Origin: Multifurca ochricompacta
Lineage: Eukaryota > Basidiomycota > Agaricomycetes > Russulales > Russulaceae
DNA length: 32,551 nt
Direction: 5' to 3'
Assembly: GCA_022496185.1 (NCBI GenBank)
Contig: WTXG01000350.1
Span: 1 to 32,551, forward strand
The notes under the pieces are model-generated. The model ran no database searches. It saw nothing but the letters and a program-made list of their open reading frames with translations, and was not told the origin of the DNA. Below, one piece after another: positions 1-9,637 of the stretch (the stretch's first letter is position 1; each line of letters opens with the position of its first letter). The position numbers and the translations under genes are program-made.

Positions 1-1
1 T

Positions 2-202
2 CTGGCATTAAACCCAGTCACAGGAAGGCGGTCAAAGCATATACCCATCAAGTACCATGCCATTAGGGGGTACATTGAATCGCACACAATTGAGTTAGTG
101 CGAACCCCCACTGGTGAGATGCTGGCAGATGGCTTCACTAAGTCTCTACCAAGAGCATCATTAAAAACCATGGTAAAAGGACTTGGACTTATGCTGAAAT
201 GA
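2..202 (+). CDS. Ty1/copia polyprotein, C-terminal end of RNase H (element C0, partial)
   Basis: This frame is open from the window edge to a TGA at 200-202 and gives the last 66 residues of a copia polyprotein. It shows the family signature near the end of RNase H: a basic run followed by HIPIKYHAIRGYI, then a linker, then ADGFTKSLPR, which corresponds to the usual ADxxTKxLP motif. RNase H removes the RNA strand of the RNA-DNA hybrid during reverse transcription inside the particle. The copia order protease-integrase-RT-RNase H puts this domain last, so a 3' LTR should follow, and one does, 253 bp downstream. No stop or frameshift is visible in this short stretch. The rest of the element lies left of the window, so intactness cannot be judged. 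Confidence 0.9.
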   Translation: MALNPVTGRRSKHIPIKYHAIRGYIESHTIELVRTPTGEMLADGFTKSLPRASLKTMVKGLGLMLK

Positions 203-455
203 GAAGAGCTGGAATCTGGAGACTTTGTATACCAGTTTCACTTTCCCACCATGCCATATGAGCACGTTCTCGACCTCGAGAGTGACGCAAGAAGTGTGTA
301 GACTTGCATAAGCGAATCTACAACTCGTATGCAAAACTTACAAAGAGTTAGAGAAGTTGGATCTCTGGCTGGCGATATGCTCATTTAATTGTGATGGCAG
401 TGTGCTCATCCAACTCATTTCCCATCCATGACCAGATGCCTTCAGCATGGAGGGA
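203..455 (+). other. 3' untranslated region and polypurine tract of copia C0
   Basis: There is no gene between the RNase H stop and the LTR. The last bases before the LTR (447-455) are a short purine run, GGAGGGA, directly abutting the LTR start. That is where plus-strand priming occurs in LTR elements, and it fixes the + orientation of C0. The tract is short and includes no long G run, so it is a modest match. Confidence 0.6.
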
Positions 456-960
456 TGTTGAACACAGAAGATGTTCGGTGATGCTTCAGGCATCAGGTGA
501 TTAGATTAGCTACTTTGGAGATTAGATTAGATACCGGAGTTTCGGACTATTGACATTATCATTATTACTTTCTTTCTCACATTCCGCAGTAGCTGACTGA
601 TACACCATGTAACATGTGATTTCTGTAGTAGCCAATGGCCTTTCTCCCTCTATTTACTGTTTGGACTTTGTCCGGCACTTGTGGACTTATTCCCAGTGCA
701 CAGACCATCCCTTGGAAGTGTATATAAGGGTGTCTGTTTTGTCTCTTACACTTCAGAGTTTCTTCTACCTCTGAAGCGTAAGTTCCCTTTACTCTACTCT
801 CTACTATACCTTAAGACTAACTCTCGTATATAGGACTTGTCTTTGTCTAGGTCAGTAGATAGTATTATAGAGTTTCTTCTACCTCTGAAGCGACTTGTCT
901 TTGTCTAGCCCGACCCGCTAACACTCACAGTCAGTATGCTGCGCACATGCCTGTTCCACA
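456..960 (+). repeat. 3' LTR of copia element C0 (505 bp)
   Basis: The LTR starts TGTTGAACA and ends TGTTCCACA, which are near-perfect inverted ends. It follows a copia RNase H frame and a polypurine tract, and carries a TATATAA box at 721-727. The right boundary comes from comparison with the second copy at 25263-25763, which lies on the opposite strand. The two copies agree from end to end with scattered substitutions and small indels, and similarity stops right after the terminal CA. Here the flank is C1 coding sequence rather than a primer site, so this is a 3' LTR inserted in, or recombined with, the antisense copia fragment to its right. Confidence 0.88.
721..776 (+). promoter_or_regulatory. 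copia C0 LTR core promoter: TATA box and downstream hairpin
   Basis: TATATAA lies at 721-727. About 25 bp further on is a perfect 8-bp inverted repeat, CTTCAGAG / CTCTGAAG (751-758 and 769-776), with a 10-nt loop. The expected RNA start lies between, so the hairpin would sit near the 5' end of the transcript. The other copy (25444-25469) keeps both stem arms exactly while its loop differs. A partial second copy of the loop and right arm follows at 869-892. The functional reading is inference. Confidence 0.55.
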
Positions 961-1587
961 GATGCATGCTTTGAAGATGGGGGAAATGGAAGACAATGGG
1001 ATTTGCCCATTTCACAGCCATAGCATGGCTTGTCTTCCACTTGGCTATTATTAATTCTGAGGCCTTTAACCACCTCAGGAGCATATCTTTTCAGGACTTC
1101 TTTAGACATATGGCCCATTCTTTGATGCCAGATTTCTAGTGAGGCAGATGCAGATGCATGGATACTATTTAGGACATGTTTGCCTAGTACCCAATACAAT
1201 TTGCCAAACTTCCATGCTTCTGCTATAATTTGTTCGCCATATTTTATTGTTGCCTTCTTATTATCAAAGAACACAGTTGCCCCTTTTTCTACTAGGGCAC
1301 TGGCAGAGAGTATTTTATGTCCTCCAGGCATGTGGAGCACATTGCTCAATTCCAAGTCAAAACCTTGATCAGTCCTGATGACCACAGTGCCAACTCCATT
1401 TGTTTTGACTATGGAGTTGTCACCTAGTGATACTTCATGGGTGGTGTTGACTTTATACATATCAAAGTCTTCAAGGTTGGGACTGAAATGAGCCATTGCT
1501 CCACTATCTAGCATCCAATAATCTGAGTTGATGTCCAGATTATAGGTGTGAACATAAAGGCGAATTCGAGGTGCTTCTTGCACCTCC
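961..1587 (-). pseudogene. Ty1/copia protease and gag-pre-integrase fragment (element C1)
   Basis: On the - strand this stretch reads without a stop from 1587 to 961. It starts just before an aspartic protease active site (WMLDSGAMAHF, with the catalytic DSG). It then shows the typical protease body and the gag-pre-integrase zinc finger: HQRMGH followed by CYGCEMGKS, an HxxxxH...CxxC pattern. The frame runs on into the C0 LTR (960 to 918) and stops there, so its apparent last 14 residues are LTR-encoded and not genuine. Gag lies upstream in the family and integrase/RT downstream, and both are missing here. G1 cuts it off at 1588 and the C0 LTR cuts it off at 960. It is probably the continuation of the copia element whose 5' LTR and primer site lie at 25251-25763. 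Confidence 0.85.
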
Positions 1588-2161
1588 TGTCATGAACTGA
1601 CACCCTAGAAAACCTCCTGACCCCCCAGAAATCCCCAGACGCTCCCAGAGACCTTGTAGAACCCTCAGAGATGAAGATAACCCTAGATTAAGACCAGAGA
1701 AGGGCCAGTCCAGACCAGGACCGGACTCCTGCCAAATTGGAGACCTGTGGGAAGAGTACTAACAGAACCCCACAATGCCTAAACAGCAGTCCACAAACTG
1801 CAGACTGCGGACTGCGGATTTCTAAGCCCAAAAGTGGGGCTATTCTCATTGGTGGGTCAGTAGGGAGTTAAAGCAAAGTTAACCTCCCCTAAAGTGGTGC
1901 ACAGACCAAAGTCCTGGTTGTAATTATGTATATAAACCCTTTGGGAATAGAATGGACAGCTCCAGACTGTCCACTTGTGATCCAGTTCCTGATTACCTAG
2001 GAGATTAGCCCCACCTTGTGGAAGGCTTCTCATCCCTTGCCCTTGAGCTGTTTGCTTCGTCTCTCTTGCACTTTCCCCTCACTCTCACCTTTTGCCCACT
2101 CCCAAATCCCTTCCCCTTGTATACAACCCACTGTCCAGGCAGTCGACAGTGAGTTGTAACA
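1588..2161 (+). repeat. 5' LTR of gypsy G1 (574 bp)
   Basis: Starts TGTCATGAAC and ends GTTGTAACA, within the TG...CA rule. It is followed at once by a presumed primer site beginning TTTGGACAG and then the first G1 reading frame at 2209. No second copy exists in the window, so the ends rest on terminal dinucleotides, the abrupt loss of copia coding at 1587 and the TATATAAA box at 1929-1936. The 5 bp before it are CCTCC; the matching target duplicate cannot be found because the right end of G1 is missing. Confidence 0.65.
1929..1936 (+). promoter_or_regulatory. TATA box in the G1 5' LTR
   Basis: TATATAAA on the + strand, two-thirds of the way along the LTR, where a U3/R boundary is expected. 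No other promoter element was recognised. Confidence 0.55.
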
Positions 2162-2208
2162 TTTGGACAGTCTCCTTCACAGCAGACAGTGACTGACAAA
2201 GTGCCCTA

Positions 2209-5200
2209 GTGTCCCAAAACAGCTCCCCTGTGTCCTACACCTCAGATCAAGCAGCCTCCCCCCCCTACAAGCTTACCCCCCCCCACGAAATCCTCAACTT
2301 CGCTGCCTTAGTAGAGGCAGCTGCCACAGCATCCCCTGCCCCCCCTTCATCGGTCTTGCCTCCTCTGGAACTCCCAGAACTTCATCCTTTCCCTGTGCCC
2401 TCCCCCACCCTCCAATTGCCCCCTCTTGTTCCCCCAGGCCTCTTAAACGCGTCCAACACCTTTGGCACCCCCCCTCCTCATTATATTCGCCTTCCAACCC
2501 CAGCTCCACCCCCTCCCACTACTGCAAATGCCCTCTCCCCTCGCCACCCTGGCCCTAACCATCAGACACCTCCTCCTTCTCTTGTTCATTGTCCTATTTG
2601 TATTGATCATCCAACCAACCCTCATCAGTTTCTTATCTACTACTTGCTTGACGGTTGACAGGAGTCTTGGGTGCCTGCCCAGTTTTCCAGAGAGGTCAGC
2701 TTTTTTGACCAATTTCCCTGCTACTTGGACGTGCTTCGTGATCAGGCTAATTACCTCCCTGGGACTCACATTCCTATCCGCTTCCCTCACTTTCATAACA
2801 TTCCTATTCGTCCTCGCATTGATCGATTCCTTCGTTCCCCTCATTACCCCACCTCCCACTTTGTAAACCTCAATCTCTGTGCCAAAGTAGGATACTTGGC
2901 CCCCAACCCTCGCACCTTCCCCAGTGGTCTCTTGGTCTATTCTTGGAACGCTTCCATTGCCTGCCTGGACCGCACCCTCTCCCCAGAACTGCAAGACGTC
3001 TTCAGTGGAGCCAGAGCATTACTTCAGGGGTTTGACCTACTAGACAGACGCTTTATCTGCATCTTCGGGACCCTGAGCTTCACTGATTTAGGGGTCTTGG
3101 TGGAGGAAAGATACTTTACAGTTCGGGACGCACTCAGGAATCACTTAGAACTTGTCTCCTTCGTTAACCCTGTCCGCTTACCTACCAATCCCCTTACCCT
3201 CCTCCCCATCCAACCTGCAGACAGGTACTCGTGCTTTGAAGATATAGACTTTGATAGTAACCTCTAAACAGTACGTTGTGCACCTAACTGTAGCGGTCCC
3301 TAGTAAATAAAGACAACTCCTTGGTCCGGAAAATAGTGTCCTTTCCTGCAGAAAGAGAAGAACGCCTCCAACGTGTCCAAAGACAATTCAACCACCTCTT
3401 CCAGCTCCACAGAGAAGCACAACTTGCCCTCCTCTACCCAGAACCACTTATCAGCACCCTCCATGACGATGGACAAGCAGAAGGCTGGTGTGACGTAGAT
3501 ACCATCTATCTTCCTCTTCAAATTCTCCTCCCCTTTGGACAAGTCCTCTCCCAAACCCAGTACAACCAGTTCCTGTCCGGACCCTGTCAAGCCATTCCTC
3601 AAGACTCTCAGCACCAACTCCTCTATTGGCACCTTGCCCAGCTCACCCATTCCACAGGGGACCCCCTAGAAACACTCTTAGTCTGTGTCAACGACGAATA
3701 CCTTTGGAAAGAACACATTCCCCCTCGCATCCCAGAACTTGAAACCCTCTTGCTCAGAGGAGAACGCCTCTACTACCTCTCCACCTTTGTCTAGACCACA
3801 CCAGAATCAACCTTACCTTTGACGAGATCCACCTTCACTCTGCCCCTCCCCCTCTGGCTGGCGCCTTGTAGAAACAGAAGGAATACAAATTGAATACCTG
3901 TGGACAGCTGATTACTGGGAGACCACCTCGCACAACCACTGCCCTTTCCTTGTTAACCCCCCCATCTTCACAGACCCCCCTTACCTCCCCACTTATCGCT
4001 GAACCTTCCCCAGAACCAGAAGAGCTCGCCTTCCCTACCCTTTCCCTTACAGCAGTCACCCAAGAAGAAGAATGCCTCACCCAGACCCAGACAATCTTGA
4101 TCAGTAACACTACCACCTGGTCTGACCTCGAAACCCCCACAGAAAACACCTCTGACTTCGAAGAAAGCTCTCCTGCATCCCATCGACGTTGCCTCTGTGA
4201 CATTGATCTCTGTACCTGTAGTTTTCATCCAGACACCCCCCCCACTCCCCCAGGAATAGTATTGTGGAGACCCTCAGCCTTTGATACGTACTTACCTTCG
4301 CATTACTCGATCTAAGTAGGGAAAAGAAATAAAAGACTCCTTTGCATCGTGGCTAGTATTACTGACTGGGCTATCAACCTGGCATCCCAACACAGAAGAA
4401 GTCAGTCCAACTCCCCCCAAGACAGAAGAAGAAATCCTAGAAGACGTAGTAGCAATGACACACCTGCCACACCTGCCCCCCATCGCACCTCCAGAAGACA
4501 AAGAGCACAAACCCACCCTAGCCCAGTGCACCACCAGAACGACCAATTCCCCCTGTCCCGAACCCTTCCTGCTCATCTAAATTACTCCCCCATCCCACCA
4601 ACATCCACCCAGCTTGCCTCACATCAACACCTTCCTGAACTCCCAGTAGTAGAATCTGATCAGTCTCGATCTCGATCCCCTTCCATTGTTCATCAAGTCA
4701 ACCACATCTATCCTGCCACAGATATCTTTGTCTCTAGGACACTACCCACTCGAAACCCTAGTGAACTACGAGAATTCCACCTTCATTGTTCTGCTCAGCT
4801 TGCAACTCAAAGAGCCAATCACCTGACATCTACCATCCCTTGAGTGAAGCTAATCATATCACCACAGACCCCCTGTACTTTGAAAACCTCCTTTGGCGAC
4901 TTGATTGTTATCTCTGCCCCAGGAATAGTTGAAGAGTATTACTGGATCCACAGAAACATCCGCAACTACGTCTAGACCTGCCGTCCTTCGCCCAGCCTAT
5001 CAAGTCTACTATGCCTGGAACGCCCAAGGGTGGACTACATACCACCTTAGCACCCGCTCTGAATGACCTCAGAACGACCTCTTACTGCTGAAGAATTAGC
5101 TCAAGTCCCCTTTGGCTTTACCCACCCTATCTTTGACTACACACCGTGCTTTTGTTGCTACCTGGAAAGGAGACAACTACTACACTCAGACTCTTGGACA

Positions 5201-5614
5201 CGACTGGAAACGTCTTCGGGACAGTCGCATCCTTCCTGTAAACAATATCTCAGTAATTCCCCAACATGACCTCATCAGCAACCTTGACCCCCACACATTC
5301 TACGGAACATACAATGGAAAGGAAGTCTGTTGGTCTGACACCCATACAGCGTGGGTCTACCTTAATAACCACTGTGTCCAATTCCCAGTTGCTTCTATCA
5401 CCTCAGATGAAGAAGAAGTATCCAGTCCCTTGAAGCTGTAGAGCAATCCCTTCGTGCTATCACCCTTAGAACCCCCCTACTCTCCCATCCATATCCCTTG
5501 CCTCCACAACTACTGCATTGCTTCACACCCTCCAAAGACACCAACACCTCTGAATATCATGAGTATACTGCTGCCTCCAGTGGAAGATCTGGGATCACCC
5601 CCAGAATCTTTTGA
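2209..5614 (+). pseudogene. Unrecognised long pre-gag ORF of gypsy G1, broken
   Basis: About 3.4 kb between the LTR and gag keeps a protein-like character but is broken into frames: 2209-3267 (one internal TGA at 2656-2658), 3321-3794, 3890-4315, a frame around 4360-4580, pieces at 4736-4920, 4980-5060 and 5112-5441, then a last piece to a TGA at 5612-5614. The ancestral product would be near 1,000 residues. The N-terminus is very Pro/Ser-rich. A central part is hydrophobic and helical. Next comes an acidic Ser/Thr-rich stretch with a Cys cluster, CLCDIDLCTCSFHPD (about 4186-4235). The C-terminal part is aromatic (YYAWNAQGW, FVATWKGDNYY). The final piece overlaps the gag ATG (5559) by 56 nt in another frame. 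I do not recognise the family; gypsy elements usually begin with gag at this position. Confidence 0.55.
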
Positions 5615-6510
5615 TGGTCAAGCTTCTAAAGCAGAACGTTTCTGGTCCCAACTAGCCAACTACTACTACCTGAATGAAGGTGCCTTCACTGATGAGAGCA
5701 GACGAGTCTCTGCAGCCCTCACCCACTTTAAACTTGATACACCAGCAGGCGAATGGGCCAGAGACCGCACCAACACTGCACTCCAAGCCAACCCCCCTTC
5801 CTTTGGGACTTGGGACCGCTTCAGAATTGACTTTGAAAAACAGTTCATTCCAGTAGAGAGTCGCCTCCTGTCCACCAAAGCCATGTATGAAATTCGCCAA
5901 GGCACTCGCCCCTTCAATGACTGGTACCAAGAATGGTCCACCCATGCTACTCGTGCTACAGTGGACGAAAACACCAAGATCTATGCCTTCCGAAGCATGA
6001 TCAACCGGGTCTAGGACAGAAACTCCTTGGACTATCCCCCCAGCCCACCACACTCTGTGATCTTGTCACTAAGGCTAGAGAATTTGATGCAGCATGGCAG
6101 CTTTATGGCAAGACCACCAAGCCCCGACCCTCCATCTGCGCATTGGAGAAACTACCACTGACAACCCAGAAGCCCAAGTCAACTTTGTTGCCTCTTCCCA
6201 GCCCAGAAACCCTAGCACCCCTCCATGCACTACCAAGTTAACCCCAGAAGAAAAGAAGTATCGCCGAGAAAACAAACTTTGCTTCTATTGTGGGAAGCCT
6301 AATCACATCGCCAATCAATGTCGCAGCAAGACCAGGGCCATCCAAGGTCAAGGACCTCCTCGCCCTACCCCAGTAAGAGCCCTGGCATCAGAAGAAGCAC
6401 CCCCCCAAGTACCACAACCTCCCCCTGACTACCTCTCAGTATCTGCCACCAAGAGCTATGAAGATCCAGTACCATACATGATGGACAAAGATGGACCTTT
6501 GGATTTTTAA
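5559..6510 (+). pseudogene. gag: Gypsy G1 gag (capsid and zinc knuckle), frameshifted
   Basis: Start chosen at ATG 5559 (MSILLPPVEDLG), which precedes the capsid core. The core has FDGQASKAERFWSQLANYY and the later WDRFRIDFEKQF and AMYEIRQG blocks typical of the Retrotrans_gag family. The first frame stops at 6012-6014. Homologous reading continues at once in another frame (GLGQKLLGLSPQPTTL, then KAREFDAAW). A second shift near 6100-6160 leads to a CCHC zinc knuckle, CFYCGKPNHIANQC, at about 6281-6322. Gag forms the particle shell and the knuckle binds element RNA. At least two frameshifts make it non-functional. It shares its frame with the last large pre-gag piece (5112-5441). Confidence 0.85.
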
Positions 6511-6533
6511 CACATCCTACAGCTGCACTGTCT

Positions 6534-7006
6534 GTGAGGACTTCTTGTAACCCCAGTGTTCCTTGTATGAGCCGCTCTGCAGTCCTAGATAACCTTGGTT
6601 TTGAGCATGTATCCTTGTTAGTGACTAGAAATGCTAGATCACCTTCTATTGTGCTCAAAGCAGAACTCATTGGACAAAACACTAGGAAGAAAATCAGTGC
6701 GCATGCCCTAATAGATAGCAGGGCAGAAGGATTGATAATCCACCAAGACTATGCCAAAGCACATCACCTAACCTTGAGCACCCTTGCCAAGCCTCTCTGA
6801 GTCAAGAATGTGGATGGAACTAGTAATGCTAATGGAGCCATTTACCACACCACAACCCAAATCCTATGGCTACCCCTCCGAGACCAGTACCATGAAGAAC
6901 TTGCAGAGTTCTACGTCACTAATATAGGGGACCATGACATTATCTTAGGAACTGACTGGCTACATTGCCACAACCCAGAAGTAAACTGGAAAGATGACAC
7001 CCTGAC
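6534..7006 (+). pseudogene. Gypsy G1 aspartic protease, interrupted by a solo LTR
   Basis: The active-site region reads HALIDSRAEGLII where gypsy proteases have DSGA, so the catalytic-loop glycine is replaced by arginine (GGG or GGA to AGG). A single in-frame TGA lies at 6798-6800 (LAKPL*VKNVDG). The second half contains the conserved ILGTDWLHCHNPEVNW motif. The frame then meets the solo LTR at 7007, inside DDTLT. On the other side, 8311-8335 and 15642 onward continue the same frame. Protease would cut the Gag-Pol precursor; this copy cannot. Confidence 0.85.
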
Positions 7007-8310
7007 TGTTACAAACCTACTCTTTTCCTGACCCTCATACTGCGCCTCCCCTTTTCCCACACTTGACTGTCCACTCCCCTACTCCACCATCTCTCGACCA
7101 CTTTGGCCCCAGAACCCAGATGCCTATGGCCTTGTGCCTAGGACCCTTGACCTGATGCCCTTGACTTGCCACCTTGGGACCTCACCTGATGCCTGTGGCT
7201 TGTATGCCCAGGACCCCACCTTGATGCCTGTGACATGACACTCTCAGGACCCCCTACCCTCGACACTTGCACCTGACTCACTACTAGTTCAGCTACTGTG
7301 CTGATGGCTGCATTCCTTCTCCCCCCAATACTCGGCCTCTGTCTTGGCCAGCATCTGTACCCTGTCCCTGTGGCTGACACCCATAGAATCCCTGACACTG
7401 TCTCTGCCAAACCTGACTCTGTACACAAGACGACTTTGGCTTGTATTAACCCCTCCAGACCACGTGACCTGTAGGCACATGACATGGACTCAAAGCCATG
7501 ACCTGTCATGTGACCCTCGACTGCGTGACCTCAGACCACGTGACCCCTTTGACCATGTGACCTTGGACCTTGATCATGACCCCTTAGATCATCTGACCCA
7601 TCAGTCACTCGACCCTCTCCTCTGACTCCTGTGGGAGTATTCCCACACTGATCTGACCTCTATGGGACCTGTCATCTCCCCATTCGCTCCCGACCCTGGT
7701 GGGAATCCTCCCACACTGATATGACTCCTGTGGGGCTGTCCCACATGACTATGCTTCTGATAAGGCTTATCCTTATCATGGACTATATTTGACCTCTTAT
7801 CTATTGGACGATAAGGACTCTGACCCTGCCTCTGATTAGCTACAGACTAGACCACCATACAGTATATAAGACCCTGTAGACAGTTTGTACGACCCCAGAT
7901 TTGACCTCTTGGGCCTTCAGCCTAGAGATCTTAGACCCCAGAATACATCAGAGCCTTTTCCCTCCTTTTGTGCCTTTGAGATTCCTACAGGGACCCCCAT
8001 TGCCTCTGGCAATGGGTGTGTGCCCTTCCCTTTGACCCCTCTTTTTCACTCCATTGAGCTTCAGTCTGTTTGACGTGCTTTTGGCACTGCAGCTGAGCCT
8101 GATCCCCACTTAACAGCCCTAGGGGATTAGCTCCCTTTGGCTGACTCGTCCCGTCTCTCTCCGTGCTTGGTTATAGCACCAAACTCTATTCTACTCCGAA
8201 GCTTGACAGTAGCCTAGAGCCTAGCCTTATTGTGCTAGGCTCCCGGCTGAGGTAATGGACCCGCGCTGACCTGTGCATGTCGCACATGAAACGCCCAGCT
8301 GAGCGTAACA
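7007..8310 (+). mobile_element. Solo LTR of the X family (1304 bp), inserted in G1
   Basis: Starts TGTTACAAACC and ends GAGCGTAACA. It is a diverged copy of the X LTR in the opposite orientation: long stretches are the reverse complement of 8336-9637, for example the TGATAAGGCTTATCCTTATCA block near 7758. A TATATAA box lies at 7863-7869 in the sense direction. CTGAC flanks it on both sides (7002-7006 and 8311-8315), an exact 5-bp target-site duplication, so this is a real insertion later reduced to one LTR by LTR-LTR recombination. It has more differences from the X LTRs than those have from each other, so it is the older of the two insertions. Confidence 0.92.
8217..8242. repeat. Conserved hairpin near the U5 end of X-family LTRs
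   Basis: A 9-bp perfect inverted repeat, GAGCCTAGC / GCTAGGCTC, with an 8-nt loop. The X LTRs carry the same hairpin extended to 10 bp (8403-8430 and 14417-14444), with a different 8-nt loop. It lies about 65-95 bp from the U5 end in all three copies. A stem kept while the loop changes suggests an RNA or DNA structure under selection, for instance in packaging or 3'-end formation; that is inference. Confidence 0.5.
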
Positions 8311-8330
8311 CTGACCTTAAAACATTGCCC

Positions 8331-8335
8331 CACAT
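8331..8335. repeat. Target-site duplication CACAT, left copy (right copy 15637-15641)
   Basis: CACAT directly precedes the X left LTR and directly follows its right LTR. Removal of X with one copy leaves an open G1 frame between the protease and RT parts. Confidence 0.93.
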
Positions 8336-9637
8336 TGTTACGCTCAGCAGGGCGCTCTGTGTGCGACGTGCACGGATCGACGCGGGTCCATTGCCTCAGC
8401 CAGGAGCCTAGCTTGGTAAGGCTAGGCTCCAGGCTACTGTCTAGCTTCGGAACGGATTAAGGGTTGGTGCTATAACCAAGCACAGAGAGAGATGGGATGA
8501 GTCAGCCAGAGGGAGCTAATCCCCTCAGGCTGTTAAGTGGAGACAGGGCCCAGTTGCTGTGCCGGAAATGCACTGAGCACACTGGAGCCCTAGGAGATGG
8601 CAAAGGGGTTCAAAGGGAAGGGTACACACCCATTGCCAGAGGCAATGGGGGTCCCTGCAGGGATCTTAAGGACGCAAAAGAGGGGGAAAAGGCTTCTGAT
8701 GTATTGGGGTCTAAGATCTCTAGGCTGAAGGCACAAGAGGTCAAATCTAGGGTTGTACAAACTGTCTACAGGGTCTTATATACTGTATGGGGATCTGGTT
8801 TGTAGCTAATCAGGAACAGGGTCAGAGTCCTTATCATCCAATAGCAGATAAGATGTCAAATATAGTCCATGATAAGGATAAGCCTTATCAGAAGCATAAT
8901 CATGTGGGACAGCCCCACAGGAGTCATATCAGTGTGGGAGGATTCCCACCAGGGTCAGGGGTAAATGGGGAGATAACAGGTCCCACAGGAGTCAGGGTGG
9001 ATGTGGGAATACTCCCACAGGAATCAGAGAAGCGAATGATAAGCCAGATGGGCCATGTGATCAGAAAGGGGTAAATGATCAGATGAAGATGCTGTGATCA
9101 GGGTCAGGGATCACATGGTCCAAAGTCACATGGTCAGGGATCACATGGTCAAGGATCACATGGTCAGGGATCTCATGGCCAGAGGTCACATGACTGGCAG
9201 AGGGTCAAGTACAAGCCAAAGTCGAAGATTAGATTGGCAGGGACAGTGTCAGAGATCCTATGGGTGTCAGCCACAGGGACAGGGTACAGATACTGGCCAA
9301 GACAAAGGCCAAGCATCAGGAGAAGGGGGGTCTACAGCCAACAGCACAGTAGCTGAACTATCAGTGGATCAGGTGCAGGTGTCAGGAGTGGGGTGCTATG
9401 AGCATCATATCACAGGCATCAGGGTGGGGTCCTGGGCACACAGGCCACAGGCATCAGGCAGGGTCCCAAGGCAGTAAGCCAAGGGCATCAAGTCAAAGGT
9501 CCTAGGCACAAGGCCATAGGCATCTGGGTTCTGGGGCCAAGGTGGTCAAGGGATGGTGGAATAGGGGAATGGACAGTCAAGTGTGGTACAAGGGGGAGGT
9601 GCAGTGTAAGGGTCAGGAAAAGAGTAGGGTCGTAACA
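8336..9637 (-). repeat. 3' LTR of element X (1302 bp)
   Basis: On the + strand it begins TGTTACGCTC and ends GGTCGTAACA. It matches 14350-15636 almost base for base. The differences I noticed are one C/T change in the terminal TGTTACG/TGTTATG and one extra 15-bp repeat unit here. On the sense (-) strand it carries TATATAAG at 8775-8782. Open frames inside it (for example 8497-8805 and 8787-9074) recur identically in the other LTR and resemble nothing known, so I do not call them genes. Confidence 0.93.
9106..9195. repeat. 15-bp tandem repeat in the X LTR (six units here, five at 15120-15194)
   Basis: Units of the form AGGGATCACATGGTC repeat six times with a few changes. The right LTR has five, missing exactly one unit. 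The solo LTR has a more decayed version around 7500-7610. The unit holds CACATG, and related copies in the solo LTR hold CACGTG, so E-box-like sites are clustered in the region upstream of the sense TATA box. Replication slippage explains the one-unit difference. Confidence 0.8.

Larger units (their letters stand above)
7002..8315. repeat. Target-site duplication CTGAC around the solo LTR
   Basis: CTGAC at 7002-7006 and again at 8311-8315 directly bracket the TG...CA ends of the solo LTR. Five base pairs is the usual length for gypsy-type integrases. Taking out the LTR and one copy restores the G1 protease frame. Confidence 0.92.

Noticed and set aside
456..923. Copia LTR ending at 923 (CTAACA)
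   Set aside because: The two copies remain similar for another 37 bp, up to TGTTCCACA / TGTTTCACA, which forms better inverted ends and abuts the primer site in the right copy.
918..960. C-terminal 14 residues of the - strand copia frame as part of the protein
   Set aside because: These bases are the end of the C0 LTR; the same bases recur as LTR end at 25263-25305, beside a primer site. The resemblance to the protein family (HTDC) is accidental.
3300..4576. Minus-strand frames opposite the pre-gag ORF
   Set aside because: Their compositions mirror the Pro/Ser-rich + strand frames, and the neighbouring gag fixes the coding direction as +.
8497..9477. Three open frames (8497-8805, 8787-9074, 9094-9477) as genes
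   Set aside because: They lie wholly inside the X LTR, recur in the other LTR, are antisense to the element and resemble no protein. The repeats HMVRD come from the 15-bp tandem array.
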